From contig MNCI01022355.1 in assembly GCA_015680685.1 (NCBI GenBank), positions 493,262-557,261 on the forward strand: a stretch of 64,000 bases of DNA. Direction: 5' to 3'. A program made the position numbers and the translations under genes. Position 1 is the stretch's first letter; the number at the start of each line of letters is the position of its first letter. A model generated the notes under the pieces. The model had not been told where the DNA came from. It saw nothing but the letters and a program-made list of their open reading frames with translations, and searched no databases. This document shows, piece by piece, positions 10,828-22,664 of this stretch. Origin of the DNA: Gnetum montanum (lineage: Eukaryota; Streptophyta; Gnetopsida; Gnetales; Gnetaceae).

Positions 10828-12306
10828 TGTACTGACCTAAATCGTTGGTGTGAGGCTGGAAGGGAAACAGACACTAAAAGATCATTGAGCAGCCACAGCT
10901 AACCTTGCTTTCACCCGAGGGCAAGCTGGAAAAGTAAACGAAGGCAGAGTACCTTGGATGGTCTGCATGCAAATCAACCAAGGACTTCCTCGAGCGTAAG
11001 CTACAACTAGGGTTGGGGTTATCGTAAATGATGTCTTAAAACATGTAAATGCGCGTAAAATGTAAATTTAAGTCATAAAAAAATGTAAACTATAAACTGA
11101 ATGTAAACTGAATACAAGCATAAATGTAAACAGAGCATAAAACAGAAAACGGAAATAATGTTTGGTTGGCAAAATGGAAATAATTTATTTTTAAAAAAAG
11201 ATGTGCATCGGTCAAAGTGTAGCTGTGTGTAGATGGTAGGTCAAACACCTAGCCCTGGGGTGATGTAACGTGATGATGTGATGAATGTGAGAAATGCTTG
11301 GATGCCAATAATCAGGTGTGTCGAGCACCCAAGCATTGCAGGTTCTGTACTTTCTCAGAATTGCCAATGTCTCCAATTGCCAACCCTGATTTATGTGAAT
11401 TGATAGGGTATTTATAGGGATGGGTTGGGCTTGGGTATGAATTCAAGAATGGAATCAATGGTTGGGAGATGAGAGGAAAGCGGATCTAGTGACATGTTTC
11501 CAATGGACAGTTGTGCTCGGCTTGGATGTGTGTCGGCAAACTACATTTCTTGACCAGGTGCATTGCATTTTACAATTTATGGGTTGTTCAAGCCCATGAA
11601 AGTACATTTAATTTAGACATGAGGGCCTAACATGCCCACACATGTGGATTTGCAATGAAATGTACAAAAAGAGAAATTCAACCCCCGCTCGCTTGACCAT
11701 GGACCAACCGCTCCAAGATGTTTGAGGCATCTCTGTTTGACCAGGGCTTCCAACTTGAGTTGTCTGGGATTCCATGTGTCTTCAGCATGCATTTGAAGTG
11801 TTTTTGTTGGGGCATGAATAGTGTTCATGCTGATGAATAGTGTTCACGTTGACGAATAGTATTTATGCTGATGAATAGTGTTCACGCTATGAATAGTGGT
11901 CACGCTGATCCTTATGCTGTGTAGCGTAAGAAAATGTAGCCCCAGCGTAATCAACTAAAAATACCTCATTTAAGGCCCAAGTTTTGATTTTCTGGAGGCT
12001 GGGAGTTGTTGGGGGCCTTGGTGAAGGTCATGGGGGGTCCTTGTGCTTGATTTCAACCTGTTTTGACTCAGTTTCGGGGCTCCAAAAGTTGGTGACGTTG
12101 ATCCTTACGCTGTGTAGCATAAGCACAGTGTACTTAGCCAAAATTGCACTTTTGACCTTGAAACTGATGATTCTTGACACCGAGACTTGTTGTCATGATC
12201 TGTGGGCCCCAGGGGGACCTTACTTACTCCATGGTAGGCTACTTGAAGCCATTTCAAAGGCTCTAATGTTGTCTGGAAGTGTTGCTGAAATTTTTGTGGT
12301 GTTTCA
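10828..12306 (-). repeat. Element B left (3') LTR
   Basis: It is 1479 bp with TG...CA ends. A minus-strand TATA box (tataaata) lies at 11409-11416. A 19-bp minisatellite (atgaatagtgttcacgctg type) of about five units spans 11811-11905. It adjoins a purine-rich tract at 12307-12319 on its internal side, which marks it as the 3' LTR. A 71-residue open frame near 11613-11828 also exists in the other LTR, but only because the LTRs are copies. Confidence 0.92.
11811..11905. repeat. 19-bp minisatellite in left LTR, about 5 units
   Basis: Units read atgaatagtgttca(t/c)gctg with variants. The right LTR has about eight units, which explains part of the length difference between the LTRs. Confidence 0.8.
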
Positions 12307-12319
12307 TTGGCCCCTCTTT
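12307..12319 (-). promoter_or_regulatory. Polypurine tract of element B
   Basis: On the minus strand the sequence immediately before the LTR reads aaagaggggccaa. A purine run directly adjoining the 3' LTR primes plus-strand DNA synthesis in LTR elements. The same tract survives in B2 near 38275. Confidence 0.8.
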
Positions 12320-13520
12320 GTTGATGCCTGGAGGAATCCACCCAAGAGGTGTCAACAAAGAACTGCAAAACACCATGAACAACAAAGAATTAAACATTAA
12401 CCTTTGGCCCTTGGCTGGATGTCATCGCACCATGTTCAAAAGTACATGGGATTGAGGGAATGTGGTTCAAGATGCAGGGGAATTGGTTGTAACTAGGGGA
12501 AGCCAGGAGTTGATGAAGGGTTATGATTGCTACTGGGATTATGGGAGAGGAATGTGCTCATGTGAATGAGCTATATCTTTGGTCCTTGTCCATAGCCAGT
12601 GTTCAGTAGACTTGGAACCAAGACATGAGAAGTGCGTTCTTTGGAGAAACGGGGCTCTTATAGAGTGTTCACGGGGCCCGTTGTAAACAGCCAAAGCCAC
12701 ACGATGATGTGCAACATGGTCTCTTTGAGACATAAGTGTGACCATTTTTTCAAGACAATTGCCTTCTCGCCTGGGGCTTGTATGAGAATGGCCAATAGTC
12801 TTTTGTTTATGATGTCAACGAGGTCATAAAGACCTTTTTTCGTGCATTTCGCTCTTTGATCCTTTTGTTCTTTTTCCTTTTTGTTTTTCTTGTTTGTTTC
12901 TTCTTTTGTTTTATTTTTGCTTTATTTTGTTTTTTCCCTTTTCATCATTTTTTTGTTTTCTTGGTCTTTTTGAAAGAGCTTGCTTTTTGTACCGTGCTCG
13001 TGTTTGAGCACTTGCATTTTGCATCATGTACTATGTATTGTGTTTTGCGTCACAACTGCTTAGAGAGCTACAGTGTGCAACAATGTATCAAGAGTTTTGA
13101 GGTGAGCAGAATGTATCATGGGGTGTAATTGAATAGGCTAAGGGGAGCATGATGGGGAAATAGGGGATGCATCAGGATTCAGGAATGTACTTATGAATGG
13201 ATTGATTAACCTAGTTACGTGCATCAGGAAGAATGTGATACCTTATCATCATGATGAAGTGTATCCATGTATGAACACCTCAAGAGTGTCAACCTGCAAA
13301 CACAACTCCAAGAAGACAAGAAAAAACACAAATGAAGCGGTCAGCTAAGCACTTTAAATAAGGAGATGGAGCCACAGAATCATGAATGAAAATTTTCAAC
13401 GCAAACAAAATTATGAACAACATCAGCTTCATTAGAGCCTATGAGACAAATCATGTAGAAAGTCTTTGTGAAACATGAACAGCTGATTTCAGCGACACAT
13501 CTTTTCAAGTTTTTCCTAGT
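12320..13520 (-). other. Element B 3' untranslated region
   Basis: I see no gene. The segment 12830-12965 is T-rich on the plus strand (purine-rich in element sense). An open plus-strand frame at 12856-13128 is a product of that low-complexity T tract and is not a gene. Confidence 0.6.
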
Positions 13521-13529
13521 TATTGATGA

Positions 13530-13740
13530 TGTCACTAGTTTATAGTCTTAGTGGACTGTTGTGGATTATTTTTATGTCGTAACCCCTTGGATGGCACCAG
13601 TTTAGCATCATAGTGGATGATGCATTGCTAGTTTATAGTCATAGCGGACTATGAAGAGGCAAACTAGTTTATAGTCTTAGTGGACTCTGGATGCTAGTTT
13701 CATGTCATGGCGAATGGATGTAGCAGTTTAGTGTCATATC
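13530..13740. repeat. Irregular repeats of an agtttatagtcttagtggact motif
   Basis: Several imperfect copies of ctagtttatagtc(t/a)tagtggact occur at about 13537, 13628, 13665 and 13690, with a related tagtgtcatatcggac near 13730. They lead into the regular 38-bp array and share its core. Confidence 0.65.
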
Positions 13741-13751
13741 GGACAAAGCTC

Positions 13752-14171
13752 TATGGTATCAGTTTTAAGTCATGATGTTAGGACTACTATGTGGTATCAA
13801 TTTTAAGTCATGATGTTAGGACTACTCTGTGGTATCAGTTTTAAGTCATGATGCCATGACTATTCTGTGGTATCAGTTTTAAGCCATGATGCTAGGACTA
13901 TTCTGTGGTATCAGTTTTAAGTCATGATGCCAGGACTATTCTGTGGTATCAGTCTTAAGTCATGATGCCAGGACTACTCTGTGGTATCATTTTTAAGTCA
14001 TGATGCTAGGACTATTCTGTGGTATCATTTTTAAGTTATGATGCCAAGACTATTCTATGGTATCAGTTTTAAGTCATGATGCCAGGACTATTTTGTGGTA
14101 TCAGTTTTAAGTCATGATGCCAAGATTATTCTGTGGTATCAGTTTTAAGTCATGATGCCAGGACTATTCTG
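13752..14171. repeat. 38-bp tandem array, 11 units
   Basis: The core ttttaagtcatgatg recurs at 13763, 13801, 13839, 13877, 13915, 13953, 13991, 14029, 14067, 14105 and 14143, an exact 38-bp period. Each unit carries ggtatcagttttaagtcatg and a (c/t)aggactattctgt part with few substitutions. It lies directly after the decayed end of pol in element sense. Confidence 0.95.
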
Positions 14172-15306
14172 TACCTCAATTTTGTCAGACATAGTACCTT
14201 TTTAGGTATAAGTGGTTTGTAGGATTGGTGAACTCATTTTCATCCATGTCAGCAAGTTTGAATGCTCCATTATTATATGCCTTGGTGACTAGGTAAGGCC
14301 ATTCCCTGTTGGCTGAGAATTTATCTGGATGTTCTCGGGCAGCCTTAAGGACTAGATCTCCTTCTTTGATCAGGCGTTTATGGAGATTGTGCTTGTGCCT
14401 TTGCCTTTGTTGTTTTTGGTACCATTCAATTTGATCAAGTGTTCATACACGTTCCTCCTCTACCGAGTCAAGGTCAACGATGTGTAGTTATTTATTTTGA
14501 CTTTCATCGAGGAGATCGGAGAGAGTTATTCACAATGAGGAAACTTGCAATTCTAAAGGTAAAACAGCTTCAGATCCATATACAAGACTATATGGAGTTT
14601 TACTTGTGGATGTTCGATGTGTCGTTCTATAAGCCCACAATGTGTAGACTAATTGTTTATGCCATCATTTCTTGCTCTGATTCAACATATTTTTGAGCAC
14701 CATGATGATAGTTTTGTTTGTAGCCTCTGCTTGACCATTGCTCTGCGGGTAGTAAGGTGATGAAAATCTGTGTTGAATGCCCAGACTTTCACAGAAGCTT
14801 TTCGTATCTGCACTGCTGAACTGTGGCCCATTGTCAGTAACTATTGTCATTGGAATACCAAAACGGGTCACAATATTTGCCATTATGAAAGTGCAAGTGT
14901 GTTTTGAGGTGGTCTTCCTAAGGGGAATAGCTTCTACCCATTTTGTGAAATATTCAGTTGCAATGATAATGAAGCTATGGCCTGCTGAAGATGACGGCGT
15001 TATTGGTCCAATTAAGTCTAAACCCCATTTTTGGAATGGCCATGTGATTTGTGCGGTATGCAATTCGTTGGGTGGTACATGTATTAGATTACCATGCTTT
15101 TGGAAAATGTCACATGTTCTGACCTTGGAGACACAATCATATTCTATGTGTGGCCAGTAGTAACCTAAGCGCCTAATCTTTGTTGCCATTTCTTTAGGTG
15201 CTATGTGTCCTCCACAAAGTCCTTCATGGATTTGTTCTACGATCATTTGACCATTAGTGTTACTAATGCACATTAGCAGAATACCTTCATATGATTTACA
15301 ACACAA
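14172..15306 (-). pseudogene. Element B integrase (pol C-terminus)
   Basis: Integrase inserts the cDNA into the genome. From 15306 the frame shows an H-H-C-C zinc region (HEGLCGGH ... CDIFQKHG; the second Cys is missing) and then a DDE core: GLDLIG, VTDNGPQF and GQAEATN supply D, D and E. The frame is open to 14665. A frameshift near 14690 follows, after which the recognisable tail continues in another frame (for example LWAYRTTHRTSTSKTP, about 14640-14590) with stops down to about 14200. The catalytic triad is intact, but the zinc site and tail are damaged. Confidence 0.85.
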
Positions 15307-15327
15307 GGTGTCTCCTATTAACGTGTA

Positions 15328-16413
15328 TTAGCGGGAACGTTTTCGTACGGTGTCCTTTTGAGCATTTGTCAAGTGTTGTGGAGGTTCGCCTCTTAGAAGA
15401 TACTCTTTTACGTCATCATACCATTCTATTGCATGTGTTATACTAATAGATGCTACAGGTACTTCATTTAGAGTGTTAATTACAAGTTCGGCATAACTGG
15501 TTATAGAACTAGGTAATGCATGGAATATTTCAGGTGTCATGTTTAAGGCTAGTGTGGCGAGTGCATCAACAACGATGTTTTTGCTTCTAGGGACATGTTG
15601 TATATCCACTTCTACTAGTTTCCTTACTAGATGTTTAGTCAAATCACAATACGGTTGCAAATGGAGAGCTTTTCATGCATAGAATTTAGTGACTTGATTA
15701 ATAACTAATTGCGAATCACCTCGAACTACAAGACATGAGATTCCTGAAGTTAACGCTACCTAAAGTCCTCTAAGAAGACCTTCATATTCTACTACGTTAT
15801 TGATGCAAGGAAAGCATAAGCAGTGGGCAGAAGGTTGGATTTCTCCAGAGGGGTATGTTAAAATGGCTGTGGCACTTCCTCCTCGAGAGGTTGAAGCTCC
15901 ATCGAAGTAGAGGATTGCCTCATAATCATCAGGTACGGTGTCTACACTGTTAACATTTTCATATGGGAATTTGGGGTTTATCATTGCTTGATCGTGTGTC
16001 GGTGAGATAGTTAGTTGTGTGGCTATTGCTTGACCTTTTATGGAAGATTGAATGACATAGTGTAAATTAAACTCTACAATCATCGCTTTCCACCTAGCTA
16101 ACCTACTTGACTTATAGATGTTATTAGTGATGGCACGGAGAACATTATCCTTGCAAATGATATAAACCTGATTATGGAAGAGATAATGCCACCGTTTCTT
16201 CAAAGAGAAGACAACGGCGAGGAATGATTTTTCTACATCATTGTATCGTTGTTCATGGGCTATTAAAGCATGGCTTAGATAATATATAGGGATCTCGGCT
16301 CCATCTTGACGTTTTTGACAAAGCATGGATGTGATGGATGAACCGGAAGTTGCAAGATAGATGTAGAAGGGTTTGTCACTTTGTGGAGGATAAACAGTTG
16401 GTAGCTGGGCCAA
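15328..16413 (-). pseudogene. Element B RNase H and second RNase H domain
   Basis: The first half (16413 to about 16000) is the RT-linked RNase H: YIYLATSGSSITSMLCQ, SHALIAHEQRY and the ARWKAMIVEF segment. A second RNase H fold follows with LYFDGASTSRGGSATA and NNVVEYEGLL, and a C-terminal part at 15660-15328 with HVPRSKNIVVDALATLA. A second RNase H between RT/RNase H and integrase is a hallmark of the Tat clade. The halves are separated by frame breaks between 15660 and 15760. Confidence 0.85.
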
Positions 16414-16672
16414 CTCTTGTTTTATGTTCTCGAACGCTTCTTGGCATTGTTGAGTCCATTGAAAATATACATTCTTTCATAATAGATGTTGCATGGGACT
16501 CAACTTATCTGTTAGCCTTTCGATAAAGTGTCTAATGAATTACAGCCTACCTTGGAGGCCGCATAGTTTGGTGAGGTTTCTTGGTGGTTGCATATTGGTT
16601 ATTGCTTTAACCTTATCGGGGTCTATGTGTATCCTTGTTTCAGAAACTAGGAAACTAAGCATTTTTCCCGTT

Positions 16673-17677
16673 TTAACACCAAAGACACTTTTTTGGGTTG
16701 AGCTTGAGGTCATATTTGAGACAACGTTTAAGCACTAAGTATAGATCTTTTGCATGTTGTTCAGTTGTTTTAGACTTGACCGCTATATCATCAACATAAT
16801 CATTGAGAAAATTGAGCATGTAGTCATTAAATATGTATGTCATTGCTCGTTGATATGTAGCACCTATATTTTTAAGGCCAAATGGCATCATTGTATGACA
16901 AAATGTCCCCTAAGGTGTCATAAAAGTTGTCCTAAGTTGATGCTCTAGATTAATTCTTATTTGATTGTAGCCTGAAAATCCGTCCATGAAGGACAATAGT
17001 GCATGCCCAGCAGTTGTGTCAATAAGTTGATCAATACTAGGTAACAGGAAATAATCTTTTATAGTGGCTATATTGAGATCATGGAAGTCAATGCATATGG
17101 GTATACTACCATTCTTCTTGGGGACTACAACAATGTTTGATACCCAATCGAAATAGTCGACGGCTTGGATGAAACTGGCTTCGTATAGCTTTGTGATCTC
17201 AGCGCGGACTGCTAATGCCACTTCAGGTCTAACCTTTCGTGCTTTTTGCTTTACTGGTATAATTTTTTCATCAAGAATAATGTTATGTTGGATGATCTGG
17301 GGGTTTAGTCCTGGCATGTCTGTATATGACCATGCGAACGTTTTTATGTTGTCTTTTAAAACTTGAGTGATGTCACCTATGAGTTGTGGATCTAGTAAGG
17401 CACTTAGTTTCAAGGTTCTGGCTTCATCATTGACTGTGGTAATGGGGATTTCAACCAGAGGATCTTCAGTAACATTGTTAGCTTCTAGATCTAGAGTTTT
17501 AGCTATGTTTTTAGGCCAATCTGACATTTCTTGAGTGGAGGCTATCAAATCCGTATAGGTGGATGGATTTAGATCTAATGATTCTGGGTGGATCGCTCTT
17601 TCTACATCTCCATATGGTCCATTGAGAGACAATACTAAGAGGATGTTGTTGGTGGCCATGATGTTCGCTCCTGCCAA
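16673..17677 (-). pseudogene. Element B reverse transcriptase
   Basis: The frame from 17677 contains the RT N-terminal region with VVPKKNGSIPICIDF and FMDGFSGYNQI. After an in-frame TAG at 16910-16912, at a position where Trp is expected in T-P-W-G-T-F, the same frame resumes with MMPFGLKN and the catalytic NDYVDDIAVKS box, in which both aspartates are present. Below 16673 stops accumulate until the RNase H frame at 16413. The stop and later breaks make it inactive. Confidence 0.88.
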
Positions 17678-18320
17678 TTAAAACAGGAGCGAAATAAGAG
17701 ACACTCCCTCAGTAGGAGAGTTACAAAGTGTAAACTAACATAGGATAATTAAGCTATGCACTGACAAATTTAGGAGATGCGGTAGAAGCTATGGCAGTTT
17801 AAGGCCATACCGGGCTAGATGTTGACTTGCCATTTGCATTATGTTTAAATTTTTAAATTCTTATACTTAAATTTTCGAGTGGACAATAAGGTCACAGAGA
17901 TTTTAAAATTTTATGAAAATTTCAAGTGTTTTTATGTTTATTTATTTTCATTTTTTTGTGATGTTGATTTGTTACCCTTAACTATTTTGTTCTATTTTCT
18001 GTTTTCTATTTGTAGGAACACATTAATGATGGAGCTGGCCCCAGTGGAGTAGGGGCAGATGATGAGGAGGATCTTGGCAATCTAAATCGTAACTTGTAAT
18101 TTGTAAGTAAAAATTCAATGTAAAATGATGAGAGTTTGTAAATATGTAACATGTTGGCTCTAGTTTAAGGCCATTTTAGGCTTGGTACATCAGTTTAAAG
18201 TCTTGATGGACTGTTGCATCTATTGTTAAAGAAAGGATTACCAGTTTTATGCCATGGTGGGCCAAAGGTAGTAACGTTTTCAAAAAAATTTAAATGGAAT
18301 CGGCCATTTCTGATTGTGGC
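17678..18320. other. Spacer between protease and RT of element B
   Basis: I find no minus-strand coding sequence here. It contains scattered agtttaaggccat-type motifs (17795, 18165, 18190) and a plus-strand exon-like segment at 18016-18099, described separately. Confidence 0.5.
18016..18099 (+). other. Exon-like antisense segment with splice acceptor and stop
   Basis: A T-rich tract and ttctatttgtag (ending 18015) form a good plant 3' splice site. The next 84 bases are open in one frame, encoding 27 residues from EHINDGAG through a DDEED acidic patch to GNLNRNL and a TAA. An acidic C-terminal tail of this kind is seen on many plant proteins, hAT transposases among them, but I cannot name the source. 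It is antisense to element B, so it could be a captured host or transposon exon, or chance. Confidence 0.3.
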
Positions 18321-18566
18321 TAGTTTAATGTCATTGTAGACATTTGTGGCAATTTTAACGTCATACCAGACATGTCGTAGTTTAACATCATTTTGGACAT
18401 TTCGTAGTTTAACGTCATTTCGGACATTTCATAATTTAACGTCATTTCGGACAATGCGTAGTTTAACATCATTTTGGACATTTCGTAGTTTAACGTCATT
18501 TCAGACATTTCATAGTTTAACATCATTTTGGACAGTGCATAGTTTAATGTGATTTCAAACATTACG
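18321..18566. repeat. 27-bp tandem array, 7 regular plus 2 loose units
   Basis: The core tagtttaacgtcattt(c/t)ggac starts at 18378, 18405, 18432, 18459, 18486, 18513 and 18540, exactly 27 bp apart, with two looser units from 18321 and 18350. Because 27 is a multiple of three, the array reads as a 9-residue repeat on either strand, but nothing supports translation. Confidence 0.93.
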
Positions 18567-18691
18567 TCTCATTCGTTCTAGTCGTTGAGTTGCCTCTTGA
18601 TCTTTTGTAGCTTAACGTGTGGGGCTAGGCGTATGGGTATGATTTTATATTCACCTTCCCCTTCATCAGTGATGTCAAAGGGTAATTCCGA

Positions 18692-19465
18692 CTAAGAGAC
18701 ATGAGTAGGAATGACACTTATGTTCATATTGTCTAGTGTTTCTCCAGTTTCGGTAGGGTTGGAAGTCAACGTTGGAGTTATGTTTTTAAGTATGTTTATA
18801 GTTTCTTGTTTAGGCTTAACAAACTCAATTTCTAACCCTTGACCTACCCCAAGGTGTGAGGAAGTGATCGATCTTGTTGTATCCCCATGTATGATGATCT
18901 CACCACCCTCGTAAGGTAGGTGGATCACCTGATGGATTGGTGAAGATACAGCTGTAAGTTGAGCTAGCCAAGGACGTCCTAGGATTAGATTAAACCATGG
19001 CATTTAATCAACTACTATGAATTCAGCTGATGTAGGGAATTGGTCTCCGGCTACAAAATCTAAGGTAACCATGCCTTTCACTCCCACATGGGAACCACTG
19101 AAGGATCTCAAAAAAGAGGTTTTCGTGGGCTATATTTGTTCAGTGAGTCCCAATTTTTCGATGATGGAAAAAGGTATTACATTTGTTCTCGCACCATCAT
19201 TGACATGCACCCTATGTATTTTGAAATGATCAACCTGTATTGTTATGAACATAGGGGCCATGGTAATTTCCCTTGCTTTCTCATCTAGCTTAATGTCCTT
19301 AACATAGAACTCTAGGGATGTGATCTTCGATTCCTGAAGTTGTGGGGATAATACTGCATAAATGGATGGTTCATCTGCAGGAAGATCCTCACTAATAGGA
19401 ATTGAAGTCAGCATCCGTACGAGATCCTCTCGATGTACTGGTGAAGTCATTACTAGGTCATACAA
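18692..19465 (-). pseudogene. Element B aspartic protease
   Basis: Retroviral-type protease cleaves the polyprotein. From 19465 the frame shows a D-G-A active-site-like motif within VNDGARTNVIP (about 19190). The C-terminal part, in a different frame from 19003, has LILGRPWLAQL, the usual flap-end signature of plant gypsy proteases. A frame break separates the halves near 19010-19130. It lies between gag and the 27-bp array. Confidence 0.75.
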
Positions 19466-19591
19466 ACTTAAAGAAGTATTCTTTTGTTTTAAGGCTTATG
19501 TGACATGGGTTAATGCACTTTCTAGGTCTTTACTATTTGGGACATTCTTATCCATAGAGATTTGGTCCATTTGACCTAGCATTCGTATTTC

Positions 19592-22278
19592 TTATGGAGG
19601 GGTTTTTACGTTAGTAGTTGAGGATGCTAGGTTTGGGATATGACTCGCAACTTCATCTTTGTTTTGGTGACTTGTACTAGGCTCATTAATGGACAGAATC
19701 ATGGGAACAGTGTTCAGTGGTGTAGGCTTTGGAAGTCCTAATTCATGTCCATGGTTTTCTCTCTCCATGCGCTCTCTTTTTTCTCTTTCCAGGCATTCTC
19801 TTATTAGCCTATCAGCAAGACGTTCTTGCAAAGGTCGTCAAGAAGTGGAGGCGGGTTGTGCGCCAAGGTGTTTTGGCACCCGGACCACAAAGGGAATGGG
19901 TCAGTTTTCAGATGGTATGTTTGTTGTGGTGGCAGCCGAAGGAGGTATGTGGATGATAAATGATTTTGATGGTGTGGGGGATGTGCGCATGGTGAAAGGG
20001 GTTTGAGGATATGTTGGGGTAGGTGTGTTTTCTGAATGCCCATGAATCACAAAAGGTTTTCAAGGAACGTCTTGTCTGTCTTCCACATGGATAGTATTAA
20101 TCACATATGGTGCGTCATTGGTATTGGTATTGAGAGGATCCTTGTAGACCCCCATGGATTGGTTTTGGGGTCTTACTAGGTTTGTCTCATTGAATACCAC
20201 TTCACCCCTATCAATCATGCATTGTATGTCTTGTTTCAACGTAAAGCAATAATCAGTCCCATGACCACACCATTGGTGATATTCACAAAACCTATCCAAC
20301 CTAAAGCCTTTTGGAATGGGAGGTTTGTTGGCTATTGCTAAGGCTGGATTTCTAGCTAATTCGCAAAAGCAATCATGTCTTTGCAAGGCCACAGGAGACA
20401 TCTGTTTGTGTTGAATTAGCCTAGCCTTTAGAAGTTGATCAAGTAGTTGTGAAGGCTTCATGGGCAATGGTGTGTATTGAGTGGGGTCTTTCCTTTCGAA
20501 GGTATGGGCATGACCTGTGTTGTTGTTTCTATTTGAAGAATTTTCAGGTGTATGAGTGGGTGTGGTTCTTTCATAGTTGTTTGGGATAGCGGGTTGTTTT
20601 CCCTTTTGTCCTGGGTGACTAAGTCGGGTTGTTTCAGCCACTACTGCTACCGTTGTTTTGGATTTATCTTTTCTCATGTGTTGGCTCCTAAAGGTTGAGT
20701 AGGCTGGGTCATTACTTATTTGTGCAACCACTTCTATGTATTTAATTTGTACAAATGCTTGACTCAAAGTACAGGGTTTTAGATAATAAAGCTTTGATTT
20801 AATGAAATCATTTGCGGCCGCCTTAAGGATGGTAAGCAGATATCTTTTAGGAATAGGTTCATGAAGTTCATTCAGGGTAACGCTCCATCTTTGGATAAAC
20901 TTCTGTGCTAGCTCCAAAGGCACTTGTTTAATTTGAATCAAGCTATCTAACGTGGCTTCAGGTTTTAGATTGTATTTGAAATTTGTGATAAATTGGTGCA
21001 ACAAATCCTCCAGAGAAGATATAGAGATATGGGGTAAGGCTTGGTACCAGTCTAAGGCTCGTCCTACTAAGGACATAGCAAATACACATAGAATTACATG
21101 GGGCGATGCCTGAAGCAAAAGAATTTCAGTTCAGAATGTCACTAGGTGGGCATTTGGGTATCCCTCTTCGTTGTACTTGGTCAACTAAGGTAATGAGACT
21201 TCTTTTGGCAAGGTTAAGGGTGGAACTGAGGGGTCAATCAGGTCATCTTGATAGAAATCTAGTACTTTGACTTCCTCATTATTCCAAGTTTTAAGGCATT
21301 TTAATTCCTCTGCCAAGGAGTGCATCATTTTTTGTGTGTCTTCCCATTCTTGGGCGGTAGGTAGATTGGCAGTTTGGATTGATGGTAATTAATAATGACT
21401 CGATTGTGGCATCATTTGTGGAAAAAGAGGTTGTTGGACTGTTGTTTGTTGTGGCGGGACAACATTCGGGGCTGAGATTATGGAATGTGGTACAATATAA
21501 TGAGTAGATGGGTTTTGCTGAATAGCTAGTGAGAACCACTACCCAGTCACAAGCTATGAAGTGATCGTTGGTGTTTGTTGGATTTGCACTTGAGGTACAT
21601 AATGGATGGATGTGGAAGTAGGTATAACCGATGGCATTCCAATCACTTGAGGTCGAGAATTCATTCCTGCATTAGTCTATTGAGATTGTGTTTGCAATGG
21701 TATGATGAAAGTAGATGCGTTAGTTTGAATGTTGGTCTTGGAGAAGATGGGGATGGGAATGGCTACTTCCCATAAGGAAGCTGGTGGTGGAAATATTGTC
21801 TCTTCCAGGAATGGTTGAAACAGTGGGTTTGTATGGGCATGGGGCCTAACGGTATGGTATGATTCTCCATGTTCAGATTGGGTTGCAAAGTCATCTCTAT
21901 GGGAGGTAGCTGTAAGGCTTGACTTCTAGCCATGAGAAGCTGGGATATGAGTCTATGATGGTGTTCAGAGAGCAGGATTATGTCAAATGCTAAAGGGATG
22001 AACTCATGACCTTCCTTGTGGATAAGTTCATAGTCTCATTTTGCTTCCCTTTCCGTACAGTCGATAGGTAGGTTGGCTTGGATTTTGACACATATGAAGT
22101 TGTACTGTTTGGGTGTAAGAGTGGGATAGGTGGGGTCTTTGCCCTATATCCTACGCGACTGGCATGTAGGGCCTTGAGGGTTTACTTGTTCAATGATAGT
22201 TATGGGTTTCGTAGCAGTCACAGGGTTCAAATTTTTAGCAATTGGTAGTGTTACTGAGTTGATTTGGAAGGATTCCAT
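19592..22278 (-). pseudogene. Element B gag
   Basis: Gag forms the virus-like particle. An ATG at 22278 opens a region with broken frames that is rich in Pro, Gln and Thr. The capsid-like part (21118-20060, 352 residues open) contains LVGRALDWYQALP, an FxxxF-type helix region and LTILKAAANDF. Near its end is a zinc-knuckle-like FCEYHQWCGHGTDYC (about 20290-20245) followed by LKQDIQCMIDRGE, as in Tat gag proteins. Charged sequence (ERMERENHGHELG) continues at 19831-19592. Stops between 21118 and 22278 show decay. Confidence 0.82.
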
Positions 22279-22664
22279 GACGAACGTGAGCAGACTAGGC
22301 TGGATGAATGGGGTTGGATTGCAAGCAGTTGCACTGTGACCAGCATGACAGCATGACCAACAGGAAGCGTATGAATACTAAAAATTTACCTAAGCGTCCA
22401 GCGTGTGAACACTGAAAATTTATCTAGATGCAAATTACGATGAATTCAACTTTGAAATGGATGCTTTTTGTGTGTTTTTGTTGAAAAAACACTATAGCGG
22501 TATTGTAGCAGTGTGAACATTGTAGTAGCGTAAGCATTGTAGCAGCGTAAGCATTGTAGCAGCATGGTTTCAGCACTTGGTTTGGGCAGCGTTTGAACAG
22601 GTATCGTGATCAGCGTTTCGATTAAATAGAAAACAAGTTTGGCTCTCCTTCTAGTGCCAAAAAC
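22279..22664 (-). other. Element B 5' leader
   Basis: This lies between the primer-binding site and the gag ATG. It contains three short repeats of gtagcagcgtaagcatt at about 22525-22565. The motif agcgtaag also occurs in the LTR. Confidence 0.6.
22646..22664 (-). promoter_or_regulatory. Primer-binding site of element B
   Basis: The minus strand directly after the 5' LTR reads gtttttggcactagaagga. A TTTTTGGC(A/G)C(T/C) start is a common plant gypsy PBS form. I cannot assign the tRNA with confidence. Confidence 0.6.

Noticed and set aside
11613-11828. A 71-residue open frame (minus strand) nearly identical to one at 23485-23700, suggesting a conserved small protein
   Set aside because: Both lie in the two LTRs of element B, so similarity comes from LTR duplication. 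Of the changes I count there, at least six alter the residue, which shows no protein constraint.
12856-13128. Plus-strand frame rich in Phe, Leu and Cys that looks like a membrane protein
   Set aside because: It is a translation of a low-complexity T-rich tract in the 3' UTR of element B.
13752-14171. CRISPR-like array (regular repeats)
   Set aside because: Units are contiguous 38-mers without unique spacers, in a plant retrotransposon.
14777-15160. Plus-strand frame of 127 codons
   Set aside because: It is the antisense shadow of the integrase of element B, whose minus-strand motifs are clear.
18320-18562. Frames on both strands with a regular 9-residue repeat (NYEMSEMTL type)
   Set aside because: The regularity comes from the 27-bp DNA repeat. 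Both strands are open for the same reason and no start context or homologue supports translation.
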